Shown: positions 45,105 through 53,939, counted from the stretch's first letter. The stretch: 63,059 nt of DNA from an uncultured Butyrivibrio sp. (GCA_947167765.1 CAMVJI010000004.1:1-63059); one strand, 5' to 3'. Translations and numbers: made by a program. Notes: a model not told the origin generated them from the sequence alone.

Positions 45105-45131
45105 TTATCGACGATAATTCTAAAAACTTAA
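45105..45131 (-). promoter_or_regulatory. Sigma-28 promoter of the first flagellin
   Basis: On the minus strand TTAA (45128-45131), 15 bases, then GTCGATAA (45105-45112). The consensus is TAAA-N15-GCCGATAA. It gives a leader of about 105 bases containing the CsrA-type hairpin. Confidence 0.8.
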
Positions 45132-45166
45132 CCCCTAAAATTATTAACAAATTATAAATTTTTTTA

Positions 45167-45198
45167 AAAGGGCTCCGGATCTTGATCCGAAGCCCTTT
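45167..45198 (-). terminator. Terminator of the second flagellin gene
   Basis: A 15-bp stem with one G-T mismatch (AAAGGGCTCCGGATC and GATCCGAAGCCCTTT) follows the stop at 45236 on the minus strand, with a short run TTTT immediately after. Confidence 0.8.
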
Positions 45199-45235
45199 AA
45201 CTTTACAAAATATTCTCTTTTTACCAAATTCCGGA

Positions 45236-46159
45236 TTACTGAAGAAGTGAGAGAACGCCCTGATTTGTCTGGTTTGCCTGAGCCAGCATTGACTGACCTG
45301 CCTGTGCGAGGATGTTGTTGTTAGAATATCTAACCATTTCCTCTGCCATATCTGTATCACGGATCTGTGACTCAGCTGCCTGTGTATTCTCTACTACGTT
45401 ATCCAGGTTCTTGATGGTGTGCTCAAGTCTGTTCTGAACAGCACCGAGATTTGATCTCTGCTCTGATACTTTCTGAAGTGCTGCTTTAACAGCCATGATC
45501 GCATTCTTCGCAAGAGAGTGAGTCATTACACTTATCTGATCAGGACCTACTTTCATATTTTCATCATTGTTGATAGGTGATGCATCAGTATTCTTATTTG
45601 CAGGATCATCAAGCCATGTCTTAGGGTCGGTCTTAGGAAGTGCTGCAACACCAAGAAGAGATGCACTTAATCTATCAATATTGATAGGAATCTGAGCCAT
45701 TGAATCAGTCTCAGATCCAACCTGAAGTTTCTTGTCCTTGAATGTACCATCAAGGAGCATCTGATTATTGAACTCTGTAGATTCTGCTGTTCTTGTGATC
45801 TCAGCTGATAGCTGATAGATCTCTGACTGGATGTAAGAACGGTCTGTTGACTGAAGAGTATCATTGGCAGCCTTAACAGCAAGTTCGTTCATACGCTGAA
45901 GCATATCATGAACTTCAACCATCGCACCTTCTGCTGTCTGTACTGCAGAAATACCGTCCTGAGCGTTTGCAGAAGCCTGTGTAAGACCTCTTACCTGTCT
46001 TCTCATTTTTTCGGAAATTGCCAGACCAGCTGCATCATCAGCTGCACGATTGATCTTGTAACCAGAAGAAAGTTTCTCACTAGATTTAGCCTGGATATTA
46101 GTTGTAATACCAAGCTGTCTGTTAGAATTCATTGCGGTGATATTGTGTTGTACTACCAT
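45236..46159 (-). CDS. fliC: Flagellin, second copy
   Basis: The protein has 307 residues from the ATG at 46159, with GGAGG eight bases upstream. Its ends match the first copy almost exactly (MVVQHNITAMNSNRQLGIT; NNILAQAGQSMLAQANQ). The middle (about 165-215; AALPKTDPKTWLDDPANKN) differs and holds Trp and Pro not found in copy one. Two flagellins in tandem, with separate promoters and terminators, allow different expression or mixed filaments. Confidence 0.95.
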   Translation of the reverse strand: MVVQHNITAMNSNRQLGITTNIQAKSSEKLSSGYKINRAADDAAGLAISEKMRRQVRGLTQASANAQDGISAVQTAEGAMVEVHDMLQRMNELAVKAANDTLQSTDRSYIQSEIYQLSAEITRTAESTEFNNQMLLDGTFKDKKLQVGSETDSMAQIPINIDRLSASLLGVAALPKTDPKTWLDDPANKNTDASPINNDENMKVGPDQISVMTHSLAKNAIMAVKAALQKVSEQRSNLGAVQNRLEHTIKNLDNVVENTQAAESQIRDTDMAEEMVRYSNNNILAQAGQSMLAQANQTNQGVLSLLQ

Positions 46160-46273
46160 ATTATAATCCTCCATGAACGGGGCCCGCTTCCCTGCTGCCT
46201 TTCCATCTCTTAATATTTTGCAGCTTGCGCGGAGTCCCTTCCATGGCTGCTTTTGTTTTGTTTTACACTACTA

Positions 46274-46300
46274 ATATCGGCACCACATCTGCATTCTTAA
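46274..46300 (-). promoter_or_regulatory. Sigma-28 promoter of the second flagellin
   Basis: On the minus strand TTAA (46297-46300), 15 bases, GCCGATAT (46274-46281). The leader of about 110 bases contains several GGA motifs, including one inside a GCAGC/GCTGC stem (46220-46250) and one in the Shine-Dalgarno, so it too may be under CsrA control. Confidence 0.8.
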
Positions 46301-46380
46301 CCCCTATCAGAAAAAAATTTCAATTTTTTTACACAATTTGAAATTTTTTTCACTTTTTTTAAGTTTACTATAAAGTAAAA

Positions 46381-46412
46381 GGGACTTCCCGCCGATATAT
46401 GGCGGAAGTCCC
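46381..46412 (-). terminator. Terminator after the fliS-fliT-like genes
   Basis: A stem of 12 bp with one bulge (GGGACTTCC-CGCC / GGCGGAAGTCCC) lies 18 bases past the stop at 46430 and is followed on the minus strand by TTTTAC. Confidence 0.8.
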
Positions 46413-46429
46413 TATAGCCCTGAATTGTA

Positions 46430-46909
46430 TCAATTTTGTTTATCAAGAAACTGTGGCGGAATGTCCTTGAAATTATTCATGGTCTTGTAGTAATTAAATG
46501 CAGCTGCAGATGTCTGTCTGCTGTAGTTCATCTTTTGCCTTGCTGCACTAAAATATCCTTCTGCCAGTTTCTTGTTTCTGTGCTCTGCTGCCTCTATGGA
46601 AGCAGAAAGTCCTGTGATCTCCTGGATCAGGTTCTGCATTCTCTTTATCTGATCCTTATAAGAATCTTTATTATCTCCAATCTCTTTTTTCATCTTGTCG
46701 AACAGAGACTGAAAGCCTTCATCTAAAAGAAGGAGCTGGTCGATAAGCTCACCCTTTCTGTCCAGAGTCTCATCGAAAGCCTTATCATCTACTTCATCAT
46801 AATTCTTGAGGATTTCTTTTTGCTTTTCATTTTCTTCCTCAATCTTTTTCATGACCTCGATCTTTTTTACCAGGCTCTCTTCCAGCATATCAAGACTTGA
46901 TGAAATCAT
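46430..46909 (-). CDS. FliT-like flagellar chaperone or FlgN-fold protein
   Basis: The protein has 159 residues from the ATG at 46909, set by GGAGG five bases upstream; the upstream TTG overlaps that site. It is all-helical and Glu/Lys-rich (KKIEVMKKIEEENEKQKEIL; DRKGELIDQLLLLDEGFQ), like FlgN/FliT export chaperones. Its place after fliS and before flagellin suggests the FliT slot, with FliD as client. A separate flgN lies at 57619. Sequence is too divergent to assign by eye. Confidence 0.65.
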   Translation of the reverse strand: MISSSLDMLEESLVKKIEVMKKIEEENEKQKEILKNYDEVDDKAFDETLDRKGELIDQLLLLDEGFQSLFDKMKKEIGDNKDSYKDQIKRMQNLIQEITGLSASIEAAEHRNKKLAEGYFSAARQKMNYSRQTSAAAFNYYKTMNNFKDIPPQFLDKQN

Positions 46910-46921
46910 GTATTCCTCCAA

Positions 46922-47323
46922 TTATGCTTCCTTGACGTAAATATGATTGGCCTTCATTACCTCAATCCAGTTGTCTCTGATAGCATGCATGTGCTGCAAT
47001 ATCTCAGCAACAATCTCTTTGTCCTTGGAAAGGTTGGCCTCGATAAGTCTTCTATAAATATAAGAATACATGTTTTCAAAGTCCTGCGCAACGGAATACT
47101 TCATATCCAGAGTGTTCCTCAAATAGTCTATTATCTTTTCTGTCTTTATCAAATTGTCATGAGCCTTCTGCACATCCTTTTTCTCAATTGCATAATCTGC
47201 AACGTTAAGAAACTTTATAGCACCGTCATAGAGCATAAGTGTCAGCTCTGGACCTGAAGCTGTCATAACCTTGTTGTTCTGGTACTGTGCATAAGCTTTC
47301 TGTTGTGGTGTCATTACTGGCAT
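46922..47323 (-). CDS. fliS: Flagellin export chaperone FliS
   Basis: The 133-residue protein has QKAYAQYQNNKVMTASGPEL, LMLYDGAIKFLNVADYAI and YSYIYRRLIEANLSKD, all FliS landmarks. It binds the C-terminal helix of flagellin in the cytosol before export and, in Bacillus, promotes FliW-mediated regulation. GAGGGA lies before the ATG. It is followed directly by the FliT-like gene. Confidence 0.95.
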   Translation of the reverse strand: MPVMTPQQKAYAQYQNNKVMTASGPELTLMLYDGAIKFLNVADYAIEKKDVQKAHDNLIKTEKIIDYLRNTLDMKYSVAQDFENMYSYIYRRLIEANLSKDKEIVAEILQHMHAIRDNWIEVMKANHIYVKEA

Positions 47324-47369
47324 AAGCTATCCCTCGCAATATATATTATCAAATCCGTGATCTGTTAAA

Positions 47370-48878
47370 TTATTGGTTGCTGCCTGTTCCAAAGAAGTTA
47401 GCAAGCGAACCACTTGTGGAATTCACCTTGCTAAGCGCTGTCTCCATTACTGAGAACTTCTTGTACAGTTTGTCCTGTGCAGCTTCAAGCGCTTTCTGGG
47501 CATCGCTGATCTTGGTTGTATATGAACTGTACTGTGATGCCATGAGCTTGTCTTCGTAGATGGTAAAAGAGCTACTGTAGGATGTGCCCTTCATCAGGTC
47601 AGAGAGCTTACTGTACATTGATCTTGACAGCTCTGTAAAGAAACTCTGAACCGCATCAGGGTCAGAAGAAATCATAGCGCTTAAAAGATCTGTATTTCCA
47701 CTTGTGGAAGTATCATCCTTATCTCCATCAATGTGAAGAAGATCTCTTTCGTTTTCTTCTGTTCCAAAATAGCTGCCAGTTGTGATACCAAAGCTTGCAA
47801 GTGAGAGGTTCTTTGTTACGCCATCCTTCATCTTGATATCAAAGCTTGAGTTCATCACATTTCTAAGAGATGTTCTGATGTTTCCAATGGTTTCATCTCC
47901 ACTAAACAGAGAATCCTTGATCTTGTTATCCCATTCCTCTGCTTCTTTCTCAGACAGAGACTCTCTCTGCTCATCAGTGAGCATCTTATATTTCTTAGCT
48001 TTATCTGCGTTGTAAAGAGTAGCAAATTCCTTCATCAGGTCGTTGTACTCTTTTACCAGATTCTTGATGTTGTCATAGATACCGCTTGTATCCTGCTTGG
48101 TTGAAAGCTGAACACCTGTAGCAATCTCATTGGCTGTGATCGTAAGGCCGTTGATCTCGAAGGTGTTGGTATCAGAAGTGTACTCAACGCCATTAAGTTT
48201 GATCTTCGCACTGGTTCCCTCTATATAATTGGTACCATTAAGACCAAGCTTAGCTGCTGCATCGCCGCCAAAAGAGAAGTTTCCGCTTGCGCCTGTTTCC
48301 TTAGCCGCAACATAGAATCTTCCGTTTGCTGCGTCGTAGCTAAACTCATGTGTTGAGCCTGCCTCCTTTTTCAGTTTGTTTATAACATCAGAAATCTTGT
48401 CATTTTCTGATATCTCGATGGACTTGGTCTTATCGCCAACTGTAATTTCCAGATTAGAAGTTCCAGAGATACCAAGCTGACTCATCTTGGTGTCATTAGT
48501 TGCATTGACCTTCTGTCCTTTATCGTTGGTATATTCAACCTTGTCACCGGTCAGGTAAGCAGCCTTTGAAAGCGAAGTAATATCAAGGCTCTGGGTTGTG
48601 TTCATGGCACTGTTACCAGTTACAACCGTAGCAGCTGATGGATCAGAAACTGTGGTAACCTTCTTGGTATATGCAGTTGAAAATCTCATGCTGCCAAGAG
48701 CACCGTTGTAGAAGGAAACAACCTTCTTATTGAGTTCTTTCCATTTATCCTGCTTCCAGGTAAGCTTTTTCTGATCACCGGTAAAGGTGTCTACTTTATC
48801 TTTTTTGGTCTGTGTAAGAGCGGTGATGATACTCTCAGTATCAAGGCCTGAATTCATTCCCGTAATTCTTATAGGCAT
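47370..48878 (-). CDS. fliD: Flagellar filament cap protein FliD
   Basis: The 502-residue protein starts MPIRITGMNSGLDTESIITA, has the heptad-rich N-terminal D0 helix (KLTWKQDKWKELNKKVVSFY), a flagellin-hook IN-like beta core, and a C-terminal coiled coil that ends SKVNSTSGSLANFFGTGSNQ. It caps the growing filament. AAGGAGA precedes the start. Length is normal for Clostridia. Confidence 0.95.
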   Translation of the reverse strand: MPIRITGMNSGLDTESIITALTQTKKDKVDTFTGDQKKLTWKQDKWKELNKKVVSFYNGALGSMRFSTAYTKKVTTVSDPSAATVVTGNSAMNTTQSLDITSLSKAAYLTGDKVEYTNDKGQKVNATNDTKMSQLGISGTSNLEITVGDKTKSIEISENDKISDVINKLKKEAGSTHEFSYDAANGRFYVAAKETGASGNFSFGGDAAAKLGLNGTNYIEGTSAKIKLNGVEYTSDTNTFEINGLTITANEIATGVQLSTKQDTSGIYDNIKNLVKEYNDLMKEFATLYNADKAKKYKMLTDEQRESLSEKEAEEWDNKIKDSLFSGDETIGNIRTSLRNVMNSSFDIKMKDGVTKNLSLASFGITTGSYFGTEENERDLLHIDGDKDDTSTSGNTDLLSAMISSDPDAVQSFFTELSRSMYSKLSDLMKGTSYSSSFTIYEDKLMASQYSSYTTKISDAQKALEAAQDKLYKKFSVMETALSKVNSTSGSLANFFGTGSNQ

Positions 48879-48979
48879 ACGCGTTCTCCTTTCTCAATCC
48901 ATGAGTAAATGCATTGACGTCCCTGTCGCACCGCGTCCCTGGGTGCACAACTATCTCCTGCCTGCGGTGATCATGTAGT

Positions 48980-49459
48980 TTATCTCTTTTCATCCACCAT
49001 GATGCCGGCAATTTCCCATACCTTGGCGATCATATCCAGAGTCTCATCCGGTGGGAATTCCTTGATGACTTCCTTAGTCTCTTTATCAACCATCTTGATG
49101 GTAACTCTGTTTGTCTTGTCATGGATGCCAAAAACAGCTTCAGCATTGGACTTAACCTTCTTGCTCATTTCGGAGATGGCCTTACGAACCTTCTCGTTGT
49201 CCTCCTGAATCTGCTCTTCTGTAGCTTCAAGCCTGTCCTGCGCCTTGGAGAAATTCTGGGCGCTGCTCTGAGAATCCGCACCACTACCAGCGGAATTATC
49301 AGCTGCTTCTACTCTCAGATCAATTGTCTGTGTTGCACCACTGGCTTCGCTATTTACAATCTCAGAATGAGACTGGCTCTGGTCCTTGACCTGTGTTTTT
49401 ACCTGTGGCTGTGACTGCTGAATCAGCGTACTGTAGCCGTTAATAGCTTCTATTCCCAT
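48980..49459 (-). CDS. flaG: FlaG-family protein
   Basis: The 159-residue protein has an Gln/Ser-rich N-terminal half and a FlaG C-terminal domain: EAVFGIHDKTNRVTIKMVDK, ETKEVIKEFPPDETLDMIAK, VWEIAGIMVDEK. FlaG affects filament length in several species. GGAGG precedes the ATG. A sigma-28 promoter lies about 110 bases upstream, and flaG, fliD, fliS and the fliT-like gene follow in one transcription unit. Confidence 0.9.
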   Translation of the reverse strand: MGIEAINGYSTLIQQSQPQVKTQVKDQSQSHSEIVNSEASGATQTIDLRVEAADNSAGSGADSQSSAQNFSKAQDRLEATEEQIQEDNEKVRKAISEMSKKVKSNAEAVFGIHDKTNRVTIKMVDKETKEVIKEFPPDETLDMIAKVWEIAGIMVDEKR

Positions 49460-49570
49460 AATCTTTTACCTCCATGTCAGATCAGGGCTTGATCTGCAGA
49501 TAAACTACAATTGTTCTCCTTTTGATTACTAAACCGGCGCAAAAAGCGCCTTCATGATTTCTTACCCTCT

Positions 49571-49597
49571 ATATCGGTAAAAGTAGCATTTTCTTAA
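49571..49597 (-). promoter_or_regulatory. Sigma-28 promoter of the flaG-fliD-fliS unit
   Basis: On the minus strand TTAA (49594-49597), 15 bases, ACCGATAT (49571-49578). A second -10-like box, ACCGATAA at 49602-49609, lies just upstream without a good -35. Confidence 0.75.
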
Positions 49598-49635
49598 CTG
49601 GTTATCGGTAAAAAATTAAAAAATTTATAAAAATT

Positions 49636-50823
49636 TTAGAATTTCAGGATATCCGGCAGCAATTTAGTATAAGCAAAGTTTTCAAAAACCTTCTTCTGCC
49701 CATTTATCGCAATCTGTTTTCGCTCGTCTTCATGTTCAAGGTAGTAAGCAGTCTTGGATAGCATATCCTCCGGACTGTAGGCTATTGCCAGGTCCTCTCC
49801 GTCAACGAAATACTCAGCGATCTCCGGAGTATACGTGGTCAAAAGAAATCCACCTGCAGCAAGTACATCCATGACTCTCAAAGACACTCCAGATGTAATG
49901 CAGCGCAAGGTGATATTCAGATTAATCTTGCTGCGATGGAATACCTGCGGCATCTTTTCTGTATATGAAGCAATCCCCAGGTTGTTGACTCCTTCAATAG
50001 GTTTCGCATCAGGATTGGTATACATGACGGTGTCAAAGCGCTTCCCCATCTCCACAAGGATATCGTGACGCTCATTCACCGTAACCTTTTTACGCAAAAT
50101 ATTCCTGATAACTTCATCATAATCTATCTCATATTTTCCAGTATCCTCAAACTTAATGTACTGCCTTAGCTCCTGGATCTTACTATTTGGATAGATGGCT
50201 TCTTCTGTAAAGAAGTCCACTCCAAAAACACTTTGCTGTGACCTTATGACAGCGTCTGTGTAGCCCTTAAGAGCAGGTGGAAGATAACCAACCTGGTCAT
50301 AGAAGTTATACTCATTGTCATACAAACTGCCCAGGAAGCATACGTCGTGAAGATAAACGATATTGCCCCCTGTCTCTAAGTCCATCTGCTGACAGTATTC
50401 AGAAAGCCGCTTTGCATTTACCCCAAGAGGCGAATAGCTTACTGTCTTGGCGCCCTTGCTATTCATCCTGTCGCAGAGTATCCTGTCAAAAACATAGATA
50501 TGATTGACCGGATTTACATTGGTATGGGAATCAAGTGTCAAATGCGGACAGTCAAACACCCACGACACATATGGCATATCATATTTCTGACAAACTTCAG
50601 ATATATTAGGAAAGAAATCGAAACTGTAAACCAAGTCGAAATATCTTTTTCCAGTCTCATCCGTCCTATCAAACCTGGTCTTAAACTCCTGCTCGATCTC
50701 AGGCGTTAGGTCAAAGTCAGACAGATCAAGCTTTAAGGTCTCCACCTCATGCCCAAGCCTTCTCATGGCATCTCTGCAGTCTTCCCCATTAAATTCATCC
50801 CAGTCGTAATATAGAATCCGCAT
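49636..50823 (-). CDS. CgeB-like glycosyltransferase inside the flagellar operon
   Basis: The 395-residue protein is a close relative of the one at 3353: RILYYDWDEFNGEDCRDAMR, FDLVYSFDFFPNISEVCQ, YVSWVFDCPHL, then SGVSLRVMDVLAAGGFLLTT and YFVDGEDLAIAYSPEDM. Set between csrA and flaG, it is the strongest candidate in the window for a flagellin glycosyltransferase. The only good Shine-Dalgarno (GGAGG) is about 18 bases before the ATG, so translation may be weak or start elsewhere. It ends before the flaG promoter. Confidence 0.8.
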   Translation of the reverse strand: MRILYYDWDEFNGEDCRDAMRRLGHEVETLKLDLSDFDLTPEIEQEFKTRFDRTDETGKRYFDLVYSFDFFPNISEVCQKYDMPYVSWVFDCPHLTLDSHTNVNPVNHIYVFDRILCDRMNSKGAKTVSYSPLGVNAKRLSEYCQQMDLETGGNIVYLHDVCFLGSLYDNEYNFYDQVGYLPPALKGYTDAVIRSQQSVFGVDFFTEEAIYPNSKIQELRQYIKFEDTGKYEIDYDEVIRNILRKKVTVNERHDILVEMGKRFDTVMYTNPDAKPIEGVNNLGIASYTEKMPQVFHRSKINLNITLRCITSGVSLRVMDVLAAGGFLLTTYTPEIAEYFVDGEDLAIAYSPEDMLSKTAYYLEHEDERKQIAINGQKKVFENFAYTKLLPDILKF

Positions 50824-50856
50824 CGCTTAGTTTAAGATAGCCTCCAGTTAAAAATA

Positions 50857-50881
50857 GCCGACGCACTATTCGCGCGCCGGC
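50857..50881 (-). terminator. Terminator after csrA
   Basis: On the minus strand GCCGGCGCGC pairs with GTGCGTCGGC (two G-T pairs) across a 5-base loop and is followed by TATTTTTAA. It may reduce read-through from csrA into the glycosyltransferase gene. Confidence 0.7.
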
Positions 50882-50895
50882 CTACATTTCCAAAA

Positions 50896-51111
50896 TCAAA
50901 GCAGCTTCTTCAGTGCATCGATTCCTGCAACGTCTGTTGCCTGTTTGTTCTCGTTCTGGATCTGGATATAAACTTCTTTTCTGTAAATCGGAACTTCCTT
51001 TGGAGCAGAAATACCGAGCTTGATCTGATCACCTCTGATATCCAGTACAGTGATCTCTATGTTGTTGTTAATTATGATTGCCTCATTCTTTTTTCTTGAT
51101 AATGCTAACAT
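50896..51111 (-). CDS. csrA: Carbon storage regulator CsrA
   Basis: The 71-residue protein begins MLALSRKKNEAIIINNNIEI and contains GDQIKLGISAPKEVPIYRKE, covering the RNA-binding strands with Arg/Lys. It binds GGA sites in mRNA leaders, here probably the flagellin leaders. AAGGAGG lies inside the end of fliW, with two bases between the genes, so the pair is coupled. Confidence 0.95.
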   Translation of the reverse strand: MLALSRKKNEAIIINNNIEITVLDIRGDQIKLGISAPKEVPIYRKEVYIQIQNENKQATDVAGIDALKKLL

Positions 51112-51113
51112 GC

Positions 51114-51575
51114 TCAGCCCTCCTTAGATTCCTTATTCTTCTGAAGTATGTCATAGATAGGGAACTTAACAGGGTAGTCGCTGTTCTCTACGATTGCCTG
51201 AACGCCTTTTCTCTCTTCTGCGTTGATGATAAATGGTCCCATCAGGTTAACTGTCATCTTGGTAAGATCGTGAGGAACAGTCACTGTTACAAGAACAAGA
51301 ATATCTTCGTCCTTGAGATCGCCGATATCCTGGATGATGTTCTTGTCTACCTCAGGATTGTAATCAGGGCAAACTACAAGTGGATCTATAACTGGCATTG
51401 CAAATCCAGGTTCCTCAATGGACTGAAGCCATTTGATAGTACCTGAGCCCTGCTCCTCATCATGCATAAGAGTAAACCTTGTAAGATCAGGGAACCCAAT
51501 GATACCATTTGGGAAATTGATGATCTTGCTATCTTCAATCTCTACTTCTCCGAAAATCCTAGTTGTTAATTTCAT
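51114..51575 (-). CDS. fliW: Flagellar assembly factor FliW
   Basis: The 153-residue protein shows MKLTTRIFGEVEIEDSKIIN, FPNGIIGFPDLTRFTLM and the LNLMGPFIIN-like segment VNLMGPFIINAEER. FliW binds CsrA and flagellin, so that CsrA is freed when flagellin accumulates. CGGAGG precedes the ATG. It is followed by csrA. An ACCGATTA box at 51656-51663 upstream lacks a -35. Confidence 0.95.
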   Translation of the reverse strand: MKLTTRIFGEVEIEDSKIINFPNGIIGFPDLTRFTLMHDEEQGSGTIKWLQSIEEPGFAMPVIDPLVVCPDYNPEVDKNIIQDIGDLKDEDILVLVTVTVPHDLTKMTVNLMGPFIINAEERKGVQAIVENSDYPVKFPIYDILQKNKESKEG

Positions 51576-51685
51576 GCTGTACCTCCGTGAATTTTAAAAT
51601 CACTGTTTTTATGCGGTTATACCCGCTTATTCCCAACAATTTCTACATAATTAATTATAATCGGTATGTCGCACAATTGCCACAA

Positions 51686-53782
51686 TTAAATGTAATTCAT
51701 CAGACTTGTCTGACTAATCTTACCAGTTGCCATAAGGCTTGCCTCATAAGTAACCTGGGCAGTAGTGAGCTGTGTTGCAGCCTCTGCAAGATCGATATCC
51801 TCGTTCTCAGACTGAAGTGTCTTAAAGGTTGTAGTCTGGCTCATAAGTCTTGTGCTGATAAGGTCAAGTCTCTTTGACCTTGTACCGTTGTCTGTAACTG
51901 CCACATTTGCTGTATCCAGGGACTTCTGCATGGATGTGATCTTGTGCTCAAATTCCTTCTGGATGTCTTCCCTCAAGAAGTCGTAAGCCTTCTTCGCTGA
52001 GCTTATCTGGTTATTTATCTTGGCCTTGGTCTCTTCGTCCTGAGCGCTTTCAAGTCTCTCGTTGAGAGTCTTTAAGGTTGTGCTCATGGTCTTTAGCTGT
52101 GAGAGTTTATCCTTAAGGTCGCCTACATCTCTTTTCACATTGGTGGTAAATACTGCGTCAGCTGTGGTGTTCACAACTACTGACTGGGCAAAGCCAACGT
52201 CATAGGCGATGCCATGTCCCGCTGTTCCCTTGTTGTAAAGGATCTGCTTCTGGTTTTCGTCTGTGTACTCGCAGGCGAAAAGATTCTCCGGCCTTATGTC
52301 ACCCTTTGCCCACTCCTTCTTGTCGTAAACCATGTCGATGGACTTGGCGTTGATGATATCAGGAAGGGTTGAGAGCTTCTCTTTTAAATAATCATTAAGA
52401 AGAACTTCGCCTGTGGATGCATTAAGGTAAGCAAGCGCTCCATCTGGGTTGCGGCCAAGATCGTTGTAGGCCTCATCAAGGTCCTCTTCTGTGCTGGTCT
52501 TGTAGATCATGTGGTCACTGTCGATGGTGATGCTGGTCTCAACATAGGAGCAGTACACGCTTCCGTTTCCAGTAACCTGTATGATCTCGTTGCTAAAAGA
52601 GCCGTCGCCATTCTCAATCTTGCTGTTATTAGTAACTGTGTAGGTTCCATCACTGTTAACAGTTGCTGTATATCCGTCATCGGTAAGCCCTATGGTGTAG
52701 CTCTGATCGATGGCAGGAAGGAGGGGAACCTTAACAACCTTGGGAGTTGTTCCCTCAGGATTAGTGTATGTGATGGTGGACACCTGTGTGGACTCCAGTG
52801 AAGTGATGGCTGAATCTACATTTGCAGATTTAGTCAAAAGAGTTCCATCCGCCGCCATTGTGATCTTGTAAGATGAATTAGTCTCTGTATTCTGTCCAGT
52901 GATCGTGTAAGTTCCATCGCTGTTTCTGCTGGAAGAATAGATCATGTTGTCGAGGCTGCTTGTTATTGTGTAGTCGTCCTTGGCTGACTCATTCAAAGGA
53001 ATAGCTGCGTAGTGTGTAACTCCAAGCTCGTCCTTGAATGTGAGGCTTGCTGAGTTCATTGAAGTTGTAACTGAACTTGTAGCAGGCTGCCCAAGGCCCT
53101 CGCGGTACTTAAGGACTGCTGACTTGCCATCGCCCTCAGAATAATCAAGGTTGTCATAGGAAAGCCTAAGTCTTCCAACAGTTTTTTCTACTATCTCGCT
53201 CTCAAGAGTTGCTGAAACACTGCTGTCTAATATCTGAGCATTCTCAAGTTTATACTTGCCAACAACTCTGCTTGACTCTGCGATATTGCCAGCGCCGAAC
53301 TCGTCGTTGATATCTGTATAAGATGCTGTTGTGGTCTTGTCGTAAGTAAGAGCTGTATCTGTCCTATAGCCAGTAAAAACGTATCTTCCAGCGTAGTCAA
53401 CGTTACCTGTTGAATAATACTCCTGTGCAAGAGCATCCATCTGAGTGATGATGGTATCAAGATCGTCCAGTGTCAGATCCTTGTTGGCGCCCTTTGTAGC
53501 CTGCTTTACGCAGTCTGTAAGAACGTCAGTGATTGTTGAAAGAGCATCAGCAGTAACCTGAAGCCAGCTCTCAGCATCCTTGGCATTCTTCTCGTAGTAC
53601 TGCGAAAGCTGAGTTACATTGCTGCGAAGGCGAAGTGCCCTTATGGCGATAACAGGATCATCTGAAGGCCTGGTTATCTTTTTTCCTGTGCTCATCATGG
53701 TGTTGAGCTGATCCTCTGTGACCTTGTTATTATTAATGTTATAGAGTGAATTGTTCTGCATGATCTTGTTAGTAATGCGCAT
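51686..53782 (-). CDS. flgL: Hook-filament junction protein FlgL, enlarged
   Basis: The 698-residue protein opens MRITNKIMQNNSLYNINNNK and STGKKITRPSDDPVIAIRAL, and ends DLAEAATQLTTAQVTYEASL, the FlgL terminal helices. Typical FlgL proteins have 300-500 residues; here about 400 residues of beta-rich sequence (roughly 150-560), with repeated DGTYTIT/DGTYTVT motifs, are inserted. It is exported by the flagellar apparatus and joins FlgK to the filament. GAGGGATAA precedes the ATG. A sigma-28 promoter lies about 75 bases upstream. Confidence 0.9.
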   Translation of the reverse strand: MRITNKIMQNNSLYNINNNKVTEDQLNTMMSTGKKITRPSDDPVIAIRALRLRSNVTQLSQYYEKNAKDAESWLQVTADALSTITDVLTDCVKQATKGANKDLTLDDLDTIITQMDALAQEYYSTGNVDYAGRYVFTGYRTDTALTYDKTTTASYTDINDEFGAGNIAESSRVVGKYKLENAQILDSSVSATLESEIVEKTVGRLRLSYDNLDYSEGDGKSAVLKYREGLGQPATSSVTTSMNSASLTFKDELGVTHYAAIPLNESAKDDYTITSSLDNMIYSSSRNSDGTYTITGQNTETNSSYKITMAADGTLLTKSANVDSAITSLESTQVSTITYTNPEGTTPKVVKVPLLPAIDQSYTIGLTDDGYTATVNSDGTYTVTNNSKIENGDGSFSNEIIQVTGNGSVYCSYVETSITIDSDHMIYKTSTEEDLDEAYNDLGRNPDGALAYLNASTGEVLLNDYLKEKLSTLPDIINAKSIDMVYDKKEWAKGDIRPENLFACEYTDENQKQILYNKGTAGHGIAYDVGFAQSVVVNTTADAVFTTNVKRDVGDLKDKLSQLKTMSTTLKTLNERLESAQDEETKAKINNQISSAKKAYDFLREDIQKEFEHKITSMQKSLDTANVAVTDNGTRSKRLDLISTRLMSQTTTFKTLQSENEDIDLAEAATQLTTAQVTYEASLMATGKISQTSLMNYI

Positions 53783-53857
53783 AGTTATCCCTCACTAAAA
53801 AGACATTCCTTTGTCTAAACATACGCATCCTTGCAGAATATAAGATTTTCAATAACT

Positions 53858-53884
53858 ATATCGGCAGTTTTCCCGTAAACTTAA
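53858..53884 (-). promoter_or_regulatory. Sigma-28 promoter of flgL-fliW-csrA
   Basis: On the minus strand TTAA (53881-53884), 15 bases, GCCGATAT (53858-53865), just downstream of the flgK gene. Confidence 0.8.
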
Positions 53885-53886
53885 GA

Positions 53887-53914
53887 CAGCACCTGCAAAT
53901 TCTTGCAGATGCTG
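53887..53914. terminator. Hairpin between flgK and flgL
   Basis: A 12-bp stem with one G-T pair (CAGCACCTGCAA and TTGCAGATGCTG) sits directly upstream of the flgL -35. On the minus strand it is followed by TCTTAAG, without a T tract, so it may only attenuate read-through. Confidence 0.5.
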
Positions 53915-53939
53915 CCATCATTTTTTCTATCTCAGTTTT

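Noticed and set aside
46372-46400. Plus-strand TAAA and GCCGATAT resembling a sigma-28 promoter antisense to the fliT-like gene
   Set aside because: The spacing is 16, not 15, and the -10 lies in the loop of the terminator hairpin.
51656-51682. ACCGATTA box upstream of fliW
   Set aside because: No -35 at the required 15 bases (TGTG), so a sigma-28 promoter is not supported.
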